From: Flexistipes sp.
GTDB taxonomy: Bacteria > Chrysiogenota > Deferribacteres > Deferribacterales > Flexistipitaceae
DNA: 64,000 bases
Assembly: GCF_036172515.1 (NCBI RefSeq)
Contig: NZ_JAXKVW010000009.1
Span: forward strand, 1 to 64,000
Direction: 5' to 3'
The notes under the pieces are model-generated. The model was not told the origin of the DNA. It searched no databases and saw only the letters and a list, made by a program, of their open reading frames with translations. The translations under genes were made by a program, and so were the position numbers. Below, piece after piece: positions 15,892 to 24,390 of the stretch (within the stretch, counting starts at the first letter, position 1; every line of letters starts with the position of its first letter).

Positions 15892-17904
15892 CTAAAATAA
15901 ACTGGAAAGTCCTAATATGTTTTCAAAATCCCATATGTTCATAAAAAAAGCGTTAAACTGCTCCCGCCTCAGCTGTTCCATCTCCCTTTTCCAGAAAAAA
16001 AGATTTGAAACAGGGTAAAGGTATCCGAAACCGTAAGATGTAAAGCTGTCAAATCTTTCTGATATATATCCATCAAATCTGTAATATCTCTTTTGCTCTT
16101 TTACCAGTTTAAGTGCACTCTGATAAACAAAAGACATTTCTGTCATTTTCGCATTATATCCTTTTATATTTCCCAAAGATTTATATGCGGAAGCTGTAAG
16201 CAGCAAATATTTAAATTTAGCCCTCAATGCTGTCACTGTAAGGGCATTGTTCAGCTCGTCAGCTAAATCTGACAACACTTTGTTCTCAATATCATCAATT
16301 TCCCTATCAATTAAACTGCTGAGGGTTATTGCTTGCTTGTAAAATTCTTTCAGCATCATGATATTTTTATTCTCCGCTATATTTGCGGCATTTTTTGTGT
16401 TCATTGACAAAATCTCTTTCATGGTAAATACAGGTCTCGGCTGGAATCCTCTGTTAAAAGGCGGGGGAAGTTCTGAAAAAGGCGCTGCTGCCGGCAAATA
16501 TTCAAGCAGCTTTTCATCAATCAAAAACTCCATCTGCAGATCAAGTGATTTGCCGAACAAGCGTGATAATAGATTTTTACCAAATAAGAATTCGAAAATA
16601 TTAATTTTCTCAGAGCCTGGATTTTCTGTGTTCCCAGTCCATGACCATTTTGCCACAGCCCAGTCAATTAACCAGTACCCCCATTCCCAGCCCGAAGAAA
16701 ACGTCAAATGTCCGGCTATATCTTTACCTTTTAAAAGCATTATATCATTCCACCTAGAAGTCAGATATGGTAAAAACAAATTGGGAATTGAATTATCGAA
16801 TGTAACCCAGTATGAAGACTCTGGCCAATACCATACATCTCTTTCTCTGTTATAATGCAAAAGTTTGCTGTACATAAACCGAAAATTCTTATTTTCATAG
16901 GCGGGGGCATAGTTGTCCTTAAGGGCATAGCACATAACCGTATGAATCAATATTCCGGTATTATCGCTCATTATATTACAATTACCGTCATGTAATATTC
17001 GTTTTTCATCTTTTATTACATGTGTTGCAAGAAAAACCTTGCTTGAATAATCCCTCTCAATTTTTCTTATCAGGTATTGTATTTCGTCCGAATGTGTAAC
17101 CCTTAAATCCGGCAAAAATTCTCCCATGGTGGTATCAATGGAAACAAAATCCCAGTCGGACTTGAACAACATTGAAAGTTTCTCGTCGATCTGCCTTTTA
17201 TAATTATTCTTAAACAGCGTAACAAACTGAAAAGCATTCTGCTGTATCATGCTGAATGACGTCATTATGCCTGCCTTCACCCCATAATTGTGTGCTCTTT
17301 CAACAAGTTCAGGAGCATAATCCGACCATTTTTCCAAATTCACAGTCCGTAAAAGATAAAACTGAAAAACATTTTGACCGTTTCTTACAAGCCATTTCAG
17401 ATAATTGTCTATTTTCTCCATAGCCCCTGCTCTCCAGGGTGCATGCAGATATTCAGTAAGTTCAGTGGGATGAAGTGTATGCAGATGAAAGCCGCGATTC
17501 TTAAAGTTAGGATATTTATTATAGCTTATATTCTCCAATAAAATTCTGCGGGGAATTACAGTTTGTTCCGGATGTACAAAACGAAAACCTGCGGCATCCT
17601 GAAGAAAAGAGTACACACCGTAAACAATATTCTGTTGAGTACTCCCGGAAATTTTTATTTTCCAGTAACTATTGGTCTTAATAACCGATACTTTAAAACC
17701 GTTTTTAATTTTTTTATTAACTTCCAAGAAAAAAATAAGCGGATATCCCGCCTTTGTTCTGTCCAAAAGGTCGGCTGAGTCTGAAATAGCATTTGACAGC
17801 GCCGAAATAACAGTCAGATTATCACTCAAATGAAAAAACGTTTCAGCGCCAAAAGAAAATTTAGCCAAAACCAAAAACATCAAAATAATCAATATTTTTC
17901 TCAT
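15892..17904 (-). CDS. Secreted glycosidase-like protein, family uncertain
   Basis: 670 residues with a signal peptide (MRKILIILMFLVLAKFSFG-A), so probably periplasmic or secreted. Residues about 25-115 resemble the small alpha/beta domain that precedes the catalytic barrel in GH20 and GH67 glycosidases (YGVYSFLQDAAGFRFVHPE). The following approximately 350 residues look barrel-like, with WYWPESSYWVTF and HLTFSSGWEWGYWLID rich in aromatics. The last approximately 180 residues are helical. I cannot place it in a numbered GH family or point to catalytic acids. It is monocistronic, convergent with phoH and divergent from the PHP-glycosyltransferase gene. It may act on surface or environmental glycans; this is inference. 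Confidence 0.6.
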   Translation of the reverse strand: MRKILIILMFLVLAKFSFGAETFFHLSDNLTVISALSNAISDSADLLDRTKAGYPLIFFLEVNKKIKNGFKVSVIKTNSYWKIKISGSTQQNIVYGVYSFLQDAAGFRFVHPEQTVIPRRILLENISYNKYPNFKNRGFHLHTLHPTELTEYLHAPWRAGAMEKIDNYLKWLVRNGQNVFQFYLLRTVNLEKWSDYAPELVERAHNYGVKAGIMTSFSMIQQNAFQFVTLFKNNYKRQIDEKLSMLFKSDWDFVSIDTTMGEFLPDLRVTHSDEIQYLIRKIERDYSSKVFLATHVIKDEKRILHDGNCNIMSDNTGILIHTVMCYALKDNYAPAYENKNFRFMYSKLLHYNRERDVWYWPESSYWVTFDNSIPNLFLPYLTSRWNDIMLLKGKDIAGHLTFSSGWEWGYWLIDWAVAKWSWTGNTENPGSEKINIFEFLFGKNLLSRLFGKSLDLQMEFLIDEKLLEYLPAAAPFSELPPPFNRGFQPRPVFTMKEILSMNTKNAANIAENKNIMMLKEFYKQAITLSSLIDREIDDIENKVLSDLADELNNALTVTALRAKFKYLLLTASAYKSLGNIKGYNAKMTEMSFVYQSALKLVKEQKRYYRFDGYISERFDSFTSYGFGYLYPVSNLFFWKREMEQLRREQFNAFFMNIWDFENILGLSSLF

Positions 17905-17954
17905 AAGAAATCTTTATATATGTTTAAAGTGGAATTTTTAAGCAATTTGTTGTC

Positions 17955-17987
17955 ATTTACAACTTTTTTACATTTATACATCATTAA
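17955..17987 (+). promoter_or_regulatory. PHO-box-like promoter facing the PHP-glycosyltransferase gene
   Basis: ATTTACA (17955-17961), 4 nt, TTTTACA (17966-17972), 9 nt, CATTAA (17982-17987): the same layout as at pstS, and the -10 differs from pstS TATTAA by one base. The leader to the start at 18208 would be about 215 nt. A second, weaker run (TTTTACA 18133-18139, TATCACA 18155-18161, TATTTT 18171-18176) lies closer. The 303-nt gap 17905-18207 shows nothing else. Confidence 0.4.
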
Positions 17988-18207
17988 ATAATGTTTTTCT
18001 TCATTTTCCAGAAAACGGAATAATATCCCCTTATAACTGTAAATAAAGGGTTTAAAATAAAATTTTGCCGGAATAGTACTTCACTTTCTGAGTTATTAAG
18101 AATTTTCATCCTGTCCAAAATCAAAAACAATTTTTTACAATTATTTAAAGTTTTTATCACAAAATCTTAATATTTTTCCTTAGTATAAATTAAAAAGCGG
18201 AGGTATT

Positions 18208-20622
18208 ATGAGTGATAAATTAACTAAAGCAGATTTGCATCTCCATTCAATGTATTCCAGCCGTCCTTCGGAGTGGTTTTTGAAAAAGCTCGGTGCTTCA
18301 GAATCTTATTCAAAACCTGAAGATCTTTACAAACTTTCAGTTCAAAGGGGGATGAACTTTGTAACCATTACCGACCATAATGAAATAAAGGGTTCACTGG
18401 AACTAAAGGAAAAATACCCTGAAAATGTTATTACAGGTGTGGAATCAACAGTATATTTTCCGGAAGACGGGTGCAAAGTTCATATCCTGACTTACGGTCT
18501 TGATTATGAACAGTTTAAAAATATCCAGGAAATACGCACAGACATATACACGTTTAGAGATTTTATAAAGCAGGAGAATCTTGCATACTCTGTAGCTCAT
18601 GCAACATATTCGGTAAACGGAAAGCTGTCAAAAGAACATTTGGAAAAGCTTATTCTCCTTTTTGATATTTTCGAGGTAAGAAACGGAAGCAGAAGCGAGT
18701 TGCATAACAATTCATGGCTGGCAATTCTGGGAGGACTAACGGAAAGCTACATCGAAGACATATACACCAAACATAAAATTGAACCAATAAGTGATGATCC
18801 ATGGCTAAAAGGATTTACAGGGGGGTCTGACGACCATGCGGGACTTTTTGCTGGCAAAACTTACACCATTTCAAAGGAAACAAATATCGATAACTTCTTA
18901 GAAAGTATCAAAAACAAAAAAACAATGGCTTCAGGTAGAACCAATAACTTCCAAGGCCTTGTATTTGCTATTTATAAAATAGCCTGCGATTTTGCCAGAC
19001 AAAAAAACAAAACTTTTAAAAAATCCAGTATTCAGGAAATTACCAGCTTAATTTTTGAGAAAACTAAGCTCAGTTTCAGAGATAAAATAAAACTTAGCAA
19101 AATGAAATCTAAAAAGAAAAGTGCTGTTTATAAAGCAATTGCTGAGCTTGTGGAAAGTGTTCAGAGTACAGATACTGACAATATAGATAGAAGACTGGAT
19201 TTGATTTATGAAAAAATCACCGACAGTACAGATCAGATTTTTAAAATACTGCTGAAATCATTTGACAAAGGTGTCACAAATCTGGATGTTGTGAAAATGG
19301 GGAAATCAGCTTCTTCTGCTATACCGGGAATTTTCATAACAATGCCTTTTTACACTTCTTTTAAGCACATGTATGCCGGCAAAGAGATGATAGAAAGTCT
19401 CAAAAAGGACGTTTTAGATGATAAATCTCTAAAAAGGAATAATATTTTATGGTTTACAGATACAATAAATGATCTTAATGGGGTTTCCGTAACACTTCAA
19501 ACGATTGCAAAGAAAGCTTTTGAAGTGGATTCAAATTTGATGTTTGTTGCCACACTCAAAGATAAAAAAATCCCTGAGAATCTGCCGGGACAAATTGAAA
19601 TAATTCCATCAGTGCATAATCTGAAAATGCCATACTACAACCATTTAGAGATAAAAATTCCCTCAATGCTGAGACTATTGAAGTTTGCGTATGAATTTAA
19701 TCCCGATGAGATTTACATTTCGACTCCCGGACCCATGGGACTTGCGGGGCTTCTGATTGCAAACCTCCTGGATATAAAATGCACAGGAATTTATCATACC
19801 GATTTTGCCTGTGAGGTTAGTGAAATCGCTCGGGATAAAAACATTACAGATATTGTAGATACTTACACAAACTGGTTCTTTTCAAAAATGAATAAAACAC
19901 TTGTACCCACAAACGAATATATGCAAAAACTTGAAAACAAAGGGTTCAGCAAAACGAATCTGGGTTACTTTAAAAGAGGAATTGAAACAGATATCTTCAG
20001 ACCCCATTCCAAGACTGAAGAAAAAGGGTTCTTTAAATTGCTCTATGTAGGTAGGATATCCAAAGATAAAAACATGGATTTTCTCATTGAGTTTTTTGAA
20101 AAACTTCAAAAAAGAATAAAGGATGTAAAACTTGAAATAGTTGGAGATGGTCCTTATTTCAAAACGTTATACAAAAAAGTAAAACGGAATAAGGATATTA
20201 TACTTAAAGGTAAGATGGATTATGAAGATTTACCTGAAATCTATAATTCAGCAGACCTTTTGGCATTTCCCAGCGTTACTGATACATTCGGAATGGCTGT
20301 TTTGGAAGCTCAGGCATGTGGAATCCCCGCACTGGTATCAAACATTGGCGGCCCCCAGGAAATAATAAAAGATGGAGAAACCGGTTTCATTGCCCCTGTA
20401 AACAAAGATGTCTGGCTCCACATTACAGCAAACGTTATCGAGATGAAAAGAAATAACTATACTGAATATCTTAAACTAAAAAAGGCATCTAGAAATCGTG
20501 TCATTGAAAAATACGACCTGAACAAAATTCTCAAGAAGCTTTTGGACACGGACACATGCACAGAAGAAAAACAGGTAAAAGTAAGAAAGCTGGAAAGTAT
20601 AAAAAATGCACTGAGCGCTTAA
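18208..20622 (+). CDS. PHP metal-hydrolase domain fused to GT4 glycosyltransferase
   Basis: 804 residues in three parts. Residues 1-250 are a PHP domain with metal-binding HLHSMYSS, TITDHNE and GGSDDHAG. About 250-390 is a lysine-rich linker. About 410-790 is a GT-B glycosyltransferase of family 4, with LLYVGRISKDKN and the nucleotide-sugar E-x7-E in FGMAVLEAQACG. The GT half resembles enzymes that glycosylate diacylglycerol. The PHP half could remove a phosphate or cleave a phospho-head group. GCGGAGG precedes ATG 18208. PHO-box-like sites upstream suggest use under phosphate limitation. Substrates are unknown; the combined hydrolase-transferase reading is inference. Confidence 0.85.
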   Translation: MSDKLTKADLHLHSMYSSRPSEWFLKKLGASESYSKPEDLYKLSVQRGMNFVTITDHNEIKGSLELKEKYPENVITGVESTVYFPEDGCKVHILTYGLDYEQFKNIQEIRTDIYTFRDFIKQENLAYSVAHATYSVNGKLSKEHLEKLILLFDIFEVRNGSRSELHNNSWLAILGGLTESYIEDIYTKHKIEPISDDPWLKGFTGGSDDHAGLFAGKTYTISKETNIDNFLESIKNKKTMASGRTNNFQGLVFAIYKIACDFARQKNKTFKKSSIQEITSLIFEKTKLSFRDKIKLSKMKSKKKSAVYKAIAELVESVQSTDTDNIDRRLDLIYEKITDSTDQIFKILLKSFDKGVTNLDVVKMGKSASSAIPGIFITMPFYTSFKHMYAGKEMIESLKKDVLDDKSLKRNNILWFTDTINDLNGVSVTLQTIAKKAFEVDSNLMFVATLKDKKIPENLPGQIEIIPSVHNLKMPYYNHLEIKIPSMLRLLKFAYEFNPDEIYISTPGPMGLAGLLIANLLDIKCTGIYHTDFACEVSEIARDKNITDIVDTYTNWFFSKMNKTLVPTNEYMQKLENKGFSKTNLGYFKRGIETDIFRPHSKTEEKGFFKLLYVGRISKDKNMDFLIEFFEKLQKRIKDVKLEIVGDGPYFKTLYKKVKRNKDIILKGKMDYEDLPEIYNSADLLAFPSVTDTFGMAVLEAQACGIPALVSNIGGPQEIIKDGETGFIAPVNKDVWLHITANVIEMKRNNYTEYLKLKKASRNRVIEKYDLNKILKKLLDTDTCTEEKQVKVRKLESIKNALSA

Positions 20623-20625
20623 GGT

Positions 20626-21591
20626 TTATTCTTCCTGTATACATATTTCTTTTCTTCTAACAGCTTTAACAGTCCTGTAACTGACATATATTATTATTAA
20701 AGTTAAAATTAATAACATAATGATTGCTAAAACATTAAAGAAAAATATGTGTGTTTTGTGATACATAAGTATTGTAGCAACAGTGAAAGCCACAGTTGGA
20801 AAAGTGTAAGCCCACCATGAAATATAAAATTTTATCTTTGAATACACTTTTACCTGGGTAAATACAACTATTACCAGGAAAAAAGAAATATAATATAGCA
20901 CTCTGGCAAATCCGTCCAGTGCTCCGGTAATATTTACATATGCAATAAATGCAATTGCGGGAGGAGCATAAAGGATAAAAAATGTAGGAATCAGTTTATC
21001 CGGCAGCGGATTATGGAAAATAATTCTGTTGAAAACTATAATAAACAATGCAATCCACATTACCAAACCGATACTGAAAAAGAACCATGATATTTCTATA
21101 AAACCGTGCTGAGAACCTGCAATAGGAACCAGTACATTCCCTACTATAGGTATAAACCAGGCCGGATTCAAGTGATGGAACTCAAACTTTGTATGTCTGA
21201 TCCATATGTACATAATCACAACTGATGAAATAATCTGCAATAGTGCTCCTACAAACCAGAAATATTTGGATAATCCTGTATTTAAAGGATAATAAATAAT
21301 AGCCAGAATTAAAAAAAGCTTTGCCAATATAGGGTAGAAATTGATTTTTATTGGATGGTTAAACTCATTTTTAACCTCTTCAGGGTATTTTAAGCATTTG
21401 ATTGCATAAACCACCAGGAAAAAGACAAAAAGTAGTATTGTAAAATACAAAAAGGGCTTATATAGAGGAAATCCAAAATCAAATATATGCTCACTTTTTT
21501 GTAAAGCAAGACTGTACCCCATTAAGCCTAATAATACTGCCAAAAAATTTATAGGAAAATTTCCAAGCCTGCTGTTACTGTTTTCAGACAT
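20626..21591 (-). CDS. TDT/SLAC1-TehA family membrane transporter or anion channel
   Basis: 321 residues with about ten hydrophobic segments. The signatures of the tellurite-resistance/dicarboxylate transporter fold are NPAWFIPIVGNVLVPIAG in the middle and SWWAYTFPTVAF near the C-terminus. Members carry anions (chloride, nitrate, malate, sulfite) or give tellurite resistance; the substrate here is unknown. ATG 21591 is chosen because AGGTG lies 4 nt upstream. A longer frame to 21612 adds MKITRCC without its own ribosome site. It is convergent with the PHP-glycosyltransferase gene (3-nt gap) and probably monocistronic. Confidence 0.85.
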   Translation of the reverse strand: MSENSNSRLGNFPINFLAVLLGLMGYSLALQKSEHIFDFGFPLYKPFLYFTILLFVFFLVVYAIKCLKYPEEVKNEFNHPIKINFYPILAKLFLILAIIYYPLNTGLSKYFWFVGALLQIISSVVIMYIWIRHTKFEFHHLNPAWFIPIVGNVLVPIAGSQHGFIEISWFFFSIGLVMWIALFIIVFNRIIFHNPLPDKLIPTFFILYAPPAIAFIAYVNITGALDGFARVLYYISFFLVIVVFTQVKVYSKIKFYISWWAYTFPTVAFTVATILMYHKTHIFFFNVLAIIMLLILTLIIIYVSYRTVKAVRRKEICIQEE

Positions 21592-21697
21592 ACAACACCT
21601 CGTGATTTTCAATTATTCATATATTGAAATATGCAGATAACAACTCTGTTGTCAAGTAAAACGTTATTGGCGCCCTCCCATTTTTTAACAGCTATGC

Positions 21698-21893
21698 CAA
21701 TAAGGGGGCTTTCACTCATATTCGAGATCGGAACTCGTAACTACTGCCAGTAACCGCCTATGCCCTCCTCTCATAATTCTTATCATTAGCAAATATTTGC
21801 TCAGTTACAAGTTTCATTCACAGGGTATGATCGTTAACTGGCAGTACGTTCCTCAGACATCGATCTCTTCATTCGTGGAAATCCCCCTTATTG
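21698..21893 (-). ncRNA. 196-bp structured element, candidate small RNA or MITE
   Basis: Ends CAATAAGGGGG (21698-21708) and CCCCCTTATTG (21883-21893) are a perfect 11-bp inverted repeat. Further pairings run inward in register: GAGATCG with CGATCTC (21724-21730, 21861-21867), GAAC with GTTC, ACTGCCAGT with ACTGGCAGT (21743-21751, 21837-21845), and ATGCCC with GGGTAT. The result is one long hairpin with internal loops and a 57-nt apical part holding the palindrome AGCAAATATTTGCT. A second copy occurs at 8-77. On the minus strand a possible promoter (TTGCAC, then TACTTT) precedes it. Length and shape recall 6S-like RNAs, but no known conserved motif was confirmed. There is no coding gene in 21592-21958. 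Confidence 0.45.
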
Positions 21894-21958
21894 ATCTAAA
21901 GTATTGGCAGACTATTTAAATGTGCAATTTTTGGGAGGTTGCTAAAAACGTTACGCTT

Positions 21959-23008
21959 TTAAAGGTAAGCTTTGTTATTTTTAAGCGGAAAAGTGTCAAA
22001 ATAATGAACGGATATACCAAACACAACCCCGCCCAAGAGTAAATACATATAGTATGTAAAAAAACGCCATAATATTACAGTCATTCCTATGAGTTGTACC
22101 GGAAGAAAAAATGTAAGTACTGCTGAAGCCATTATTTCAACTCCACCGGAGCCACCCGGGAGAAACAGCATATGGCCTATTGATATAAATATCCCCTGAA
22201 TCAAAAAAAGAAAAAAGACACCCTCATCCGCTCCTAATTCATAAGCGATAAGAGGCAAGATTCCATACCTGCATATCCACTGGGTAAAACTAAAGAAGCT
22301 CACTGCAATTAAAGCGGATTTTCTCCTGCGGAACAATTCTTTAAAACAGCTGTAACTTTTCTTTATTTCAGACAGCACATTGAATTTTTCAAAAAAAGCA
22401 ATAAACTTCCTTTTAAACTTTAACATTATTATCGATAAAATTATAAAGCAAAACAAAACAATTACAGCAACAATTTCCAAATGATTCAGCAGAGCCGGAA
22501 TAATAAGTTTATTCTCCGCAGAACCCAAAAATTCATTTAGTAAATTGTTTCCAAAAAAAACAAAGAAGATAGGAATAAAAAGTATAATAAAAATCATAAT
22601 ATCTATTAGATTCTCCAATGCAACTACACTTATAATTTCTGAAGGAGCCAAGCCGGTTTTCTTCAAAAAAGCGAACTGAACCACATTGCCCCCAAAACCG
22701 GAAGGGGTGGCAGCCACTGCAAATTCAGAGGAAAAAGAAATCATAAAAGATTTTCGTAAAATCACCGGGTAATCCAATGCCTTTAAAAGAGTAAATAATC
22801 TGAGGCTTTTGGAAAACCATGCAAAAAAAGTCATGAAAAACAGTAAATACCAGATTTTATAATCCATATTTAAAGCAAAGCCAAAGCTTAATTTACTCCG
22901 GTTCAGAAAAAGAATTACCGTTATAACAGAAACAGATATCCCGGCAGCAAACAGTGACCACTTAAGTATTCTTTTTATTGATTTTCTTAAATCAGTCTGA
23001 TTCTGCAT
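21959..23008 (-). CDS. YbhN/LPG-synthase-TM family membrane protein (UPF0104)
   Basis: 349 residues with about eight hydrophobic segments. The core FAVAATPSGFGGNVVQFAFLK and FLPGGSGGVEIMAS match the lysylphosphatidylglycerol synthase transmembrane/flippase family. Members flip or move lipids and often sit beside glycosyltransferase genes. It lacks the C-terminal aminoacyl-transferase domain of MprF, so a lipid-transport role is more likely than synthesis. It overlaps the deacetylase gene upstream by 17 nt and is last of a four-gene operon. In this context it may translocate a glycolipid made by the cluster; that is inference. Confidence 0.85.
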   Translation of the reverse strand: MQNQTDLRKSIKRILKWSLFAAGISVSVITVILFLNRSKLSFGFALNMDYKIWYLLFFMTFFAWFSKSLRLFTLLKALDYPVILRKSFMISFSSEFAVAATPSGFGGNVVQFAFLKKTGLAPSEIISVVALENLIDIMIFIILFIPIFFVFFGNNLLNEFLGSAENKLIIPALLNHLEIVAVIVLFCFIILSIIMLKFKRKFIAFFEKFNVLSEIKKSYSCFKELFRRRKSALIAVSFFSFTQWICRYGILPLIAYELGADEGVFFLFLIQGIFISIGHMLFLPGGSGGVEIMASAVLTFFLPVQLIGMTVILWRFFTYYMYLLLGGVVFGISVHYFDTFPLKNNKAYL

Positions 23009-23741
23009 ATAAGCCCGATAACTCCTTGTATGTTAAAAAATTCCTTCTTTTTTTCAGGTGAACTATCTCTGCTAAAAGCTGTTCTTTCAAAATTGGTGTT
23101 TCCAGATCACCGGGATGCACCGACACCCTCACAATTGGGGAAAAAACGGAAATAAAACTGAAAAGCCTTGCCCATATGATTGAGAGAAGCTTTCTCAAAA
23201 GACTGCGTGAAGTTAAAGATAAAACAGGGGCTTTAAGAAATATATCTGATTTCAGCAGTAAAATACCTGTTAATTTAGTAGTATAGGTTAAACCAGCATT
23301 TTTTAAGGTTTTTAAGGTATTGTCGTTAACAAGCCAGGCCGGTGCCACAAAACCATAAGCTTTCAAGCCGTTGCAGCGGAATGACTCCAAGCCTTTCCTG
23401 ATTCTGCTTTCTGCATCATAATAGCTAATTCTGTAAAATTCTCCCTCATGTGCGGTGTAAATACTGCTTATGATATTTTTAAATATACTGTCTTTTTTAA
23501 TCTCTTCATAATGGTAATATCCATGCAATACAATTTCATGTCCCTGAGACTGTTTCTTCTGAAGCCATCGGACAAATTTCAGGTCGGAAGATAAATCATG
23601 TTCTTTGTGCATATAGGGGACTACAAGTAAAGAAACAAAATAGACACCCAACTCATTCAGCTTTTTTATGAACTCGTTAAAGATATGGTAATTTCCTGCA
23701 TGGACATCGTGCAGGGAAACAACAAAGAATTTACCAGACAT
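22992..23741 (-). CDS. NodB-like polysaccharide deacetylase (DUF2334-type)
   Basis: 249 residues. Motif 1 is VVSLHDVHAGN and motif 2 is EIVLHGYYHYEE, which supply the metal ligands of a carbohydrate-esterase-4-like fold; the later VHPGDLE is a plausible third motif. It has no signal peptide, so it should act in the cytoplasm on a sugar or glycolipid intermediate. It lies 1 nt after the GNAT gene and overlaps the membrane protein gene by 17 nt. De-N-acetylation of a GlcNAc-lipid made by the neighbouring GT4 is a reasonable guess, but not shown. Confidence 0.8.
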   Translation of the reverse strand: MSGKFFVVSLHDVHAGNYHIFNEFIKKLNELGVYFVSLLVVPYMHKEHDLSSDLKFVRWLQKKQSQGHEIVLHGYYHYEEIKKDSIFKNIISSIYTAHEGEFYRISYYDAESRIRKGLESFRCNGLKAYGFVAPAWLVNDNTLKTLKNAGLTYTTKLTGILLLKSDIFLKAPVLSLTSRSLLRKLLSIIWARLFSFISVFSPIVRVSVHPGDLETPILKEQLLAEIVHLKKRRNFLTYKELSGLYAESD

Positions 23742-23742
23742 T

Positions 23743-24390
23743 TCAGGTAACGTCCTTTATAAAGGTGGCAATGTAAACATTTTTATCCAATATCTTGTCA
23801 AATTTAGTTGTTCTCCTTGAATTAAACAGTTTAAAGCCAAATCTTTCAAATGTACGCACATCTCTTCTGTCATCATAAATCTGCGTTTGAAAGGCAATTT
23901 TATGAACACCGTTCCCTTCAGCCTTTGACAGCAGTGTCTTCAGTAATTTCAGTGAAACACTGCCATCTCGGTATTTTTTTGCAATATTCATGTGAAAGTG
24001 AGCTGCCATGAGAGGTATACGTGGTGTTTCTCTGAATCCTTTCAGAAAGAACCACTTCAAAAAGTTTCTGTCATTTTTAGTCAGTTTACCCTTAGAAAAA
24101 CTCAGCATAAGCCTGAAAAAGAGTTTAATGTTTGTAAAAAACATACCCAAAAACAAATATCTTACAGGATGAAAAGACCCTATAATATAACCTGCAATCT
24201 CACCATCCTCCAGAGCTGCAAAGCAGTTTTCCGGCTCATAGTCCAGATAGTATTTTGTGAAAAAATCGGCAAAAATTTCTCCTTCGCTGAAAACAGATTT
24301 TACATTGCTGCCCATAAAACCTGTTTGTCTGCATATCTGTCTTACATGTTCTTTTAAGTCATCGGATACGTTTACTATCTCAACCTTCAA
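23743..24390 (-). CDS. GNAT-family acetyltransferase, probable
   Basis: 215 residues. The central AALEDGEIAGYIIGSFHPVRY strand and the later KKYRDGSVSLKLLKTL, in the place of the acetyl-CoA pyrophosphate loop, suggest a GNAT fold, as does the final FERFGFKLFNSR. The loop is atypical. Overlap of 4 nt (ATGA) with the glycosyltransferase gene upstream shows translational coupling. It may acylate an amino sugar or lipid intermediate of this cluster. The substrate is unknown. Confidence 0.65.
   Translation of the reverse strand: MKVEIVNVSDDLKEHVRQICRQTGFMGSNVKSVFSEGEIFADFFTKYYLDYEPENCFAALEDGEIAGYIIGSFHPVRYLFLGMFFTNIKLFFRLMLSFSKGKLTKNDRNFLKWFFLKGFRETPRIPLMAAHFHMNIAKKYRDGSVSLKLLKTLLSKAEGNGVHKIAFQTQIYDDRRDVRTFERFGFKLFNSRRTTKFDKILDKNVYIATFIKDVT

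Noticed and set aside
21613-21958. tmRNA, RNase P or SRP RNA as the identity of the long hairpin
   Set aside because: No tRNA-like ends, no tag frame, no P4 or GGAAGGAAGCAGCC-like SRP apex, and the length does not fit tmRNA or RNase P.
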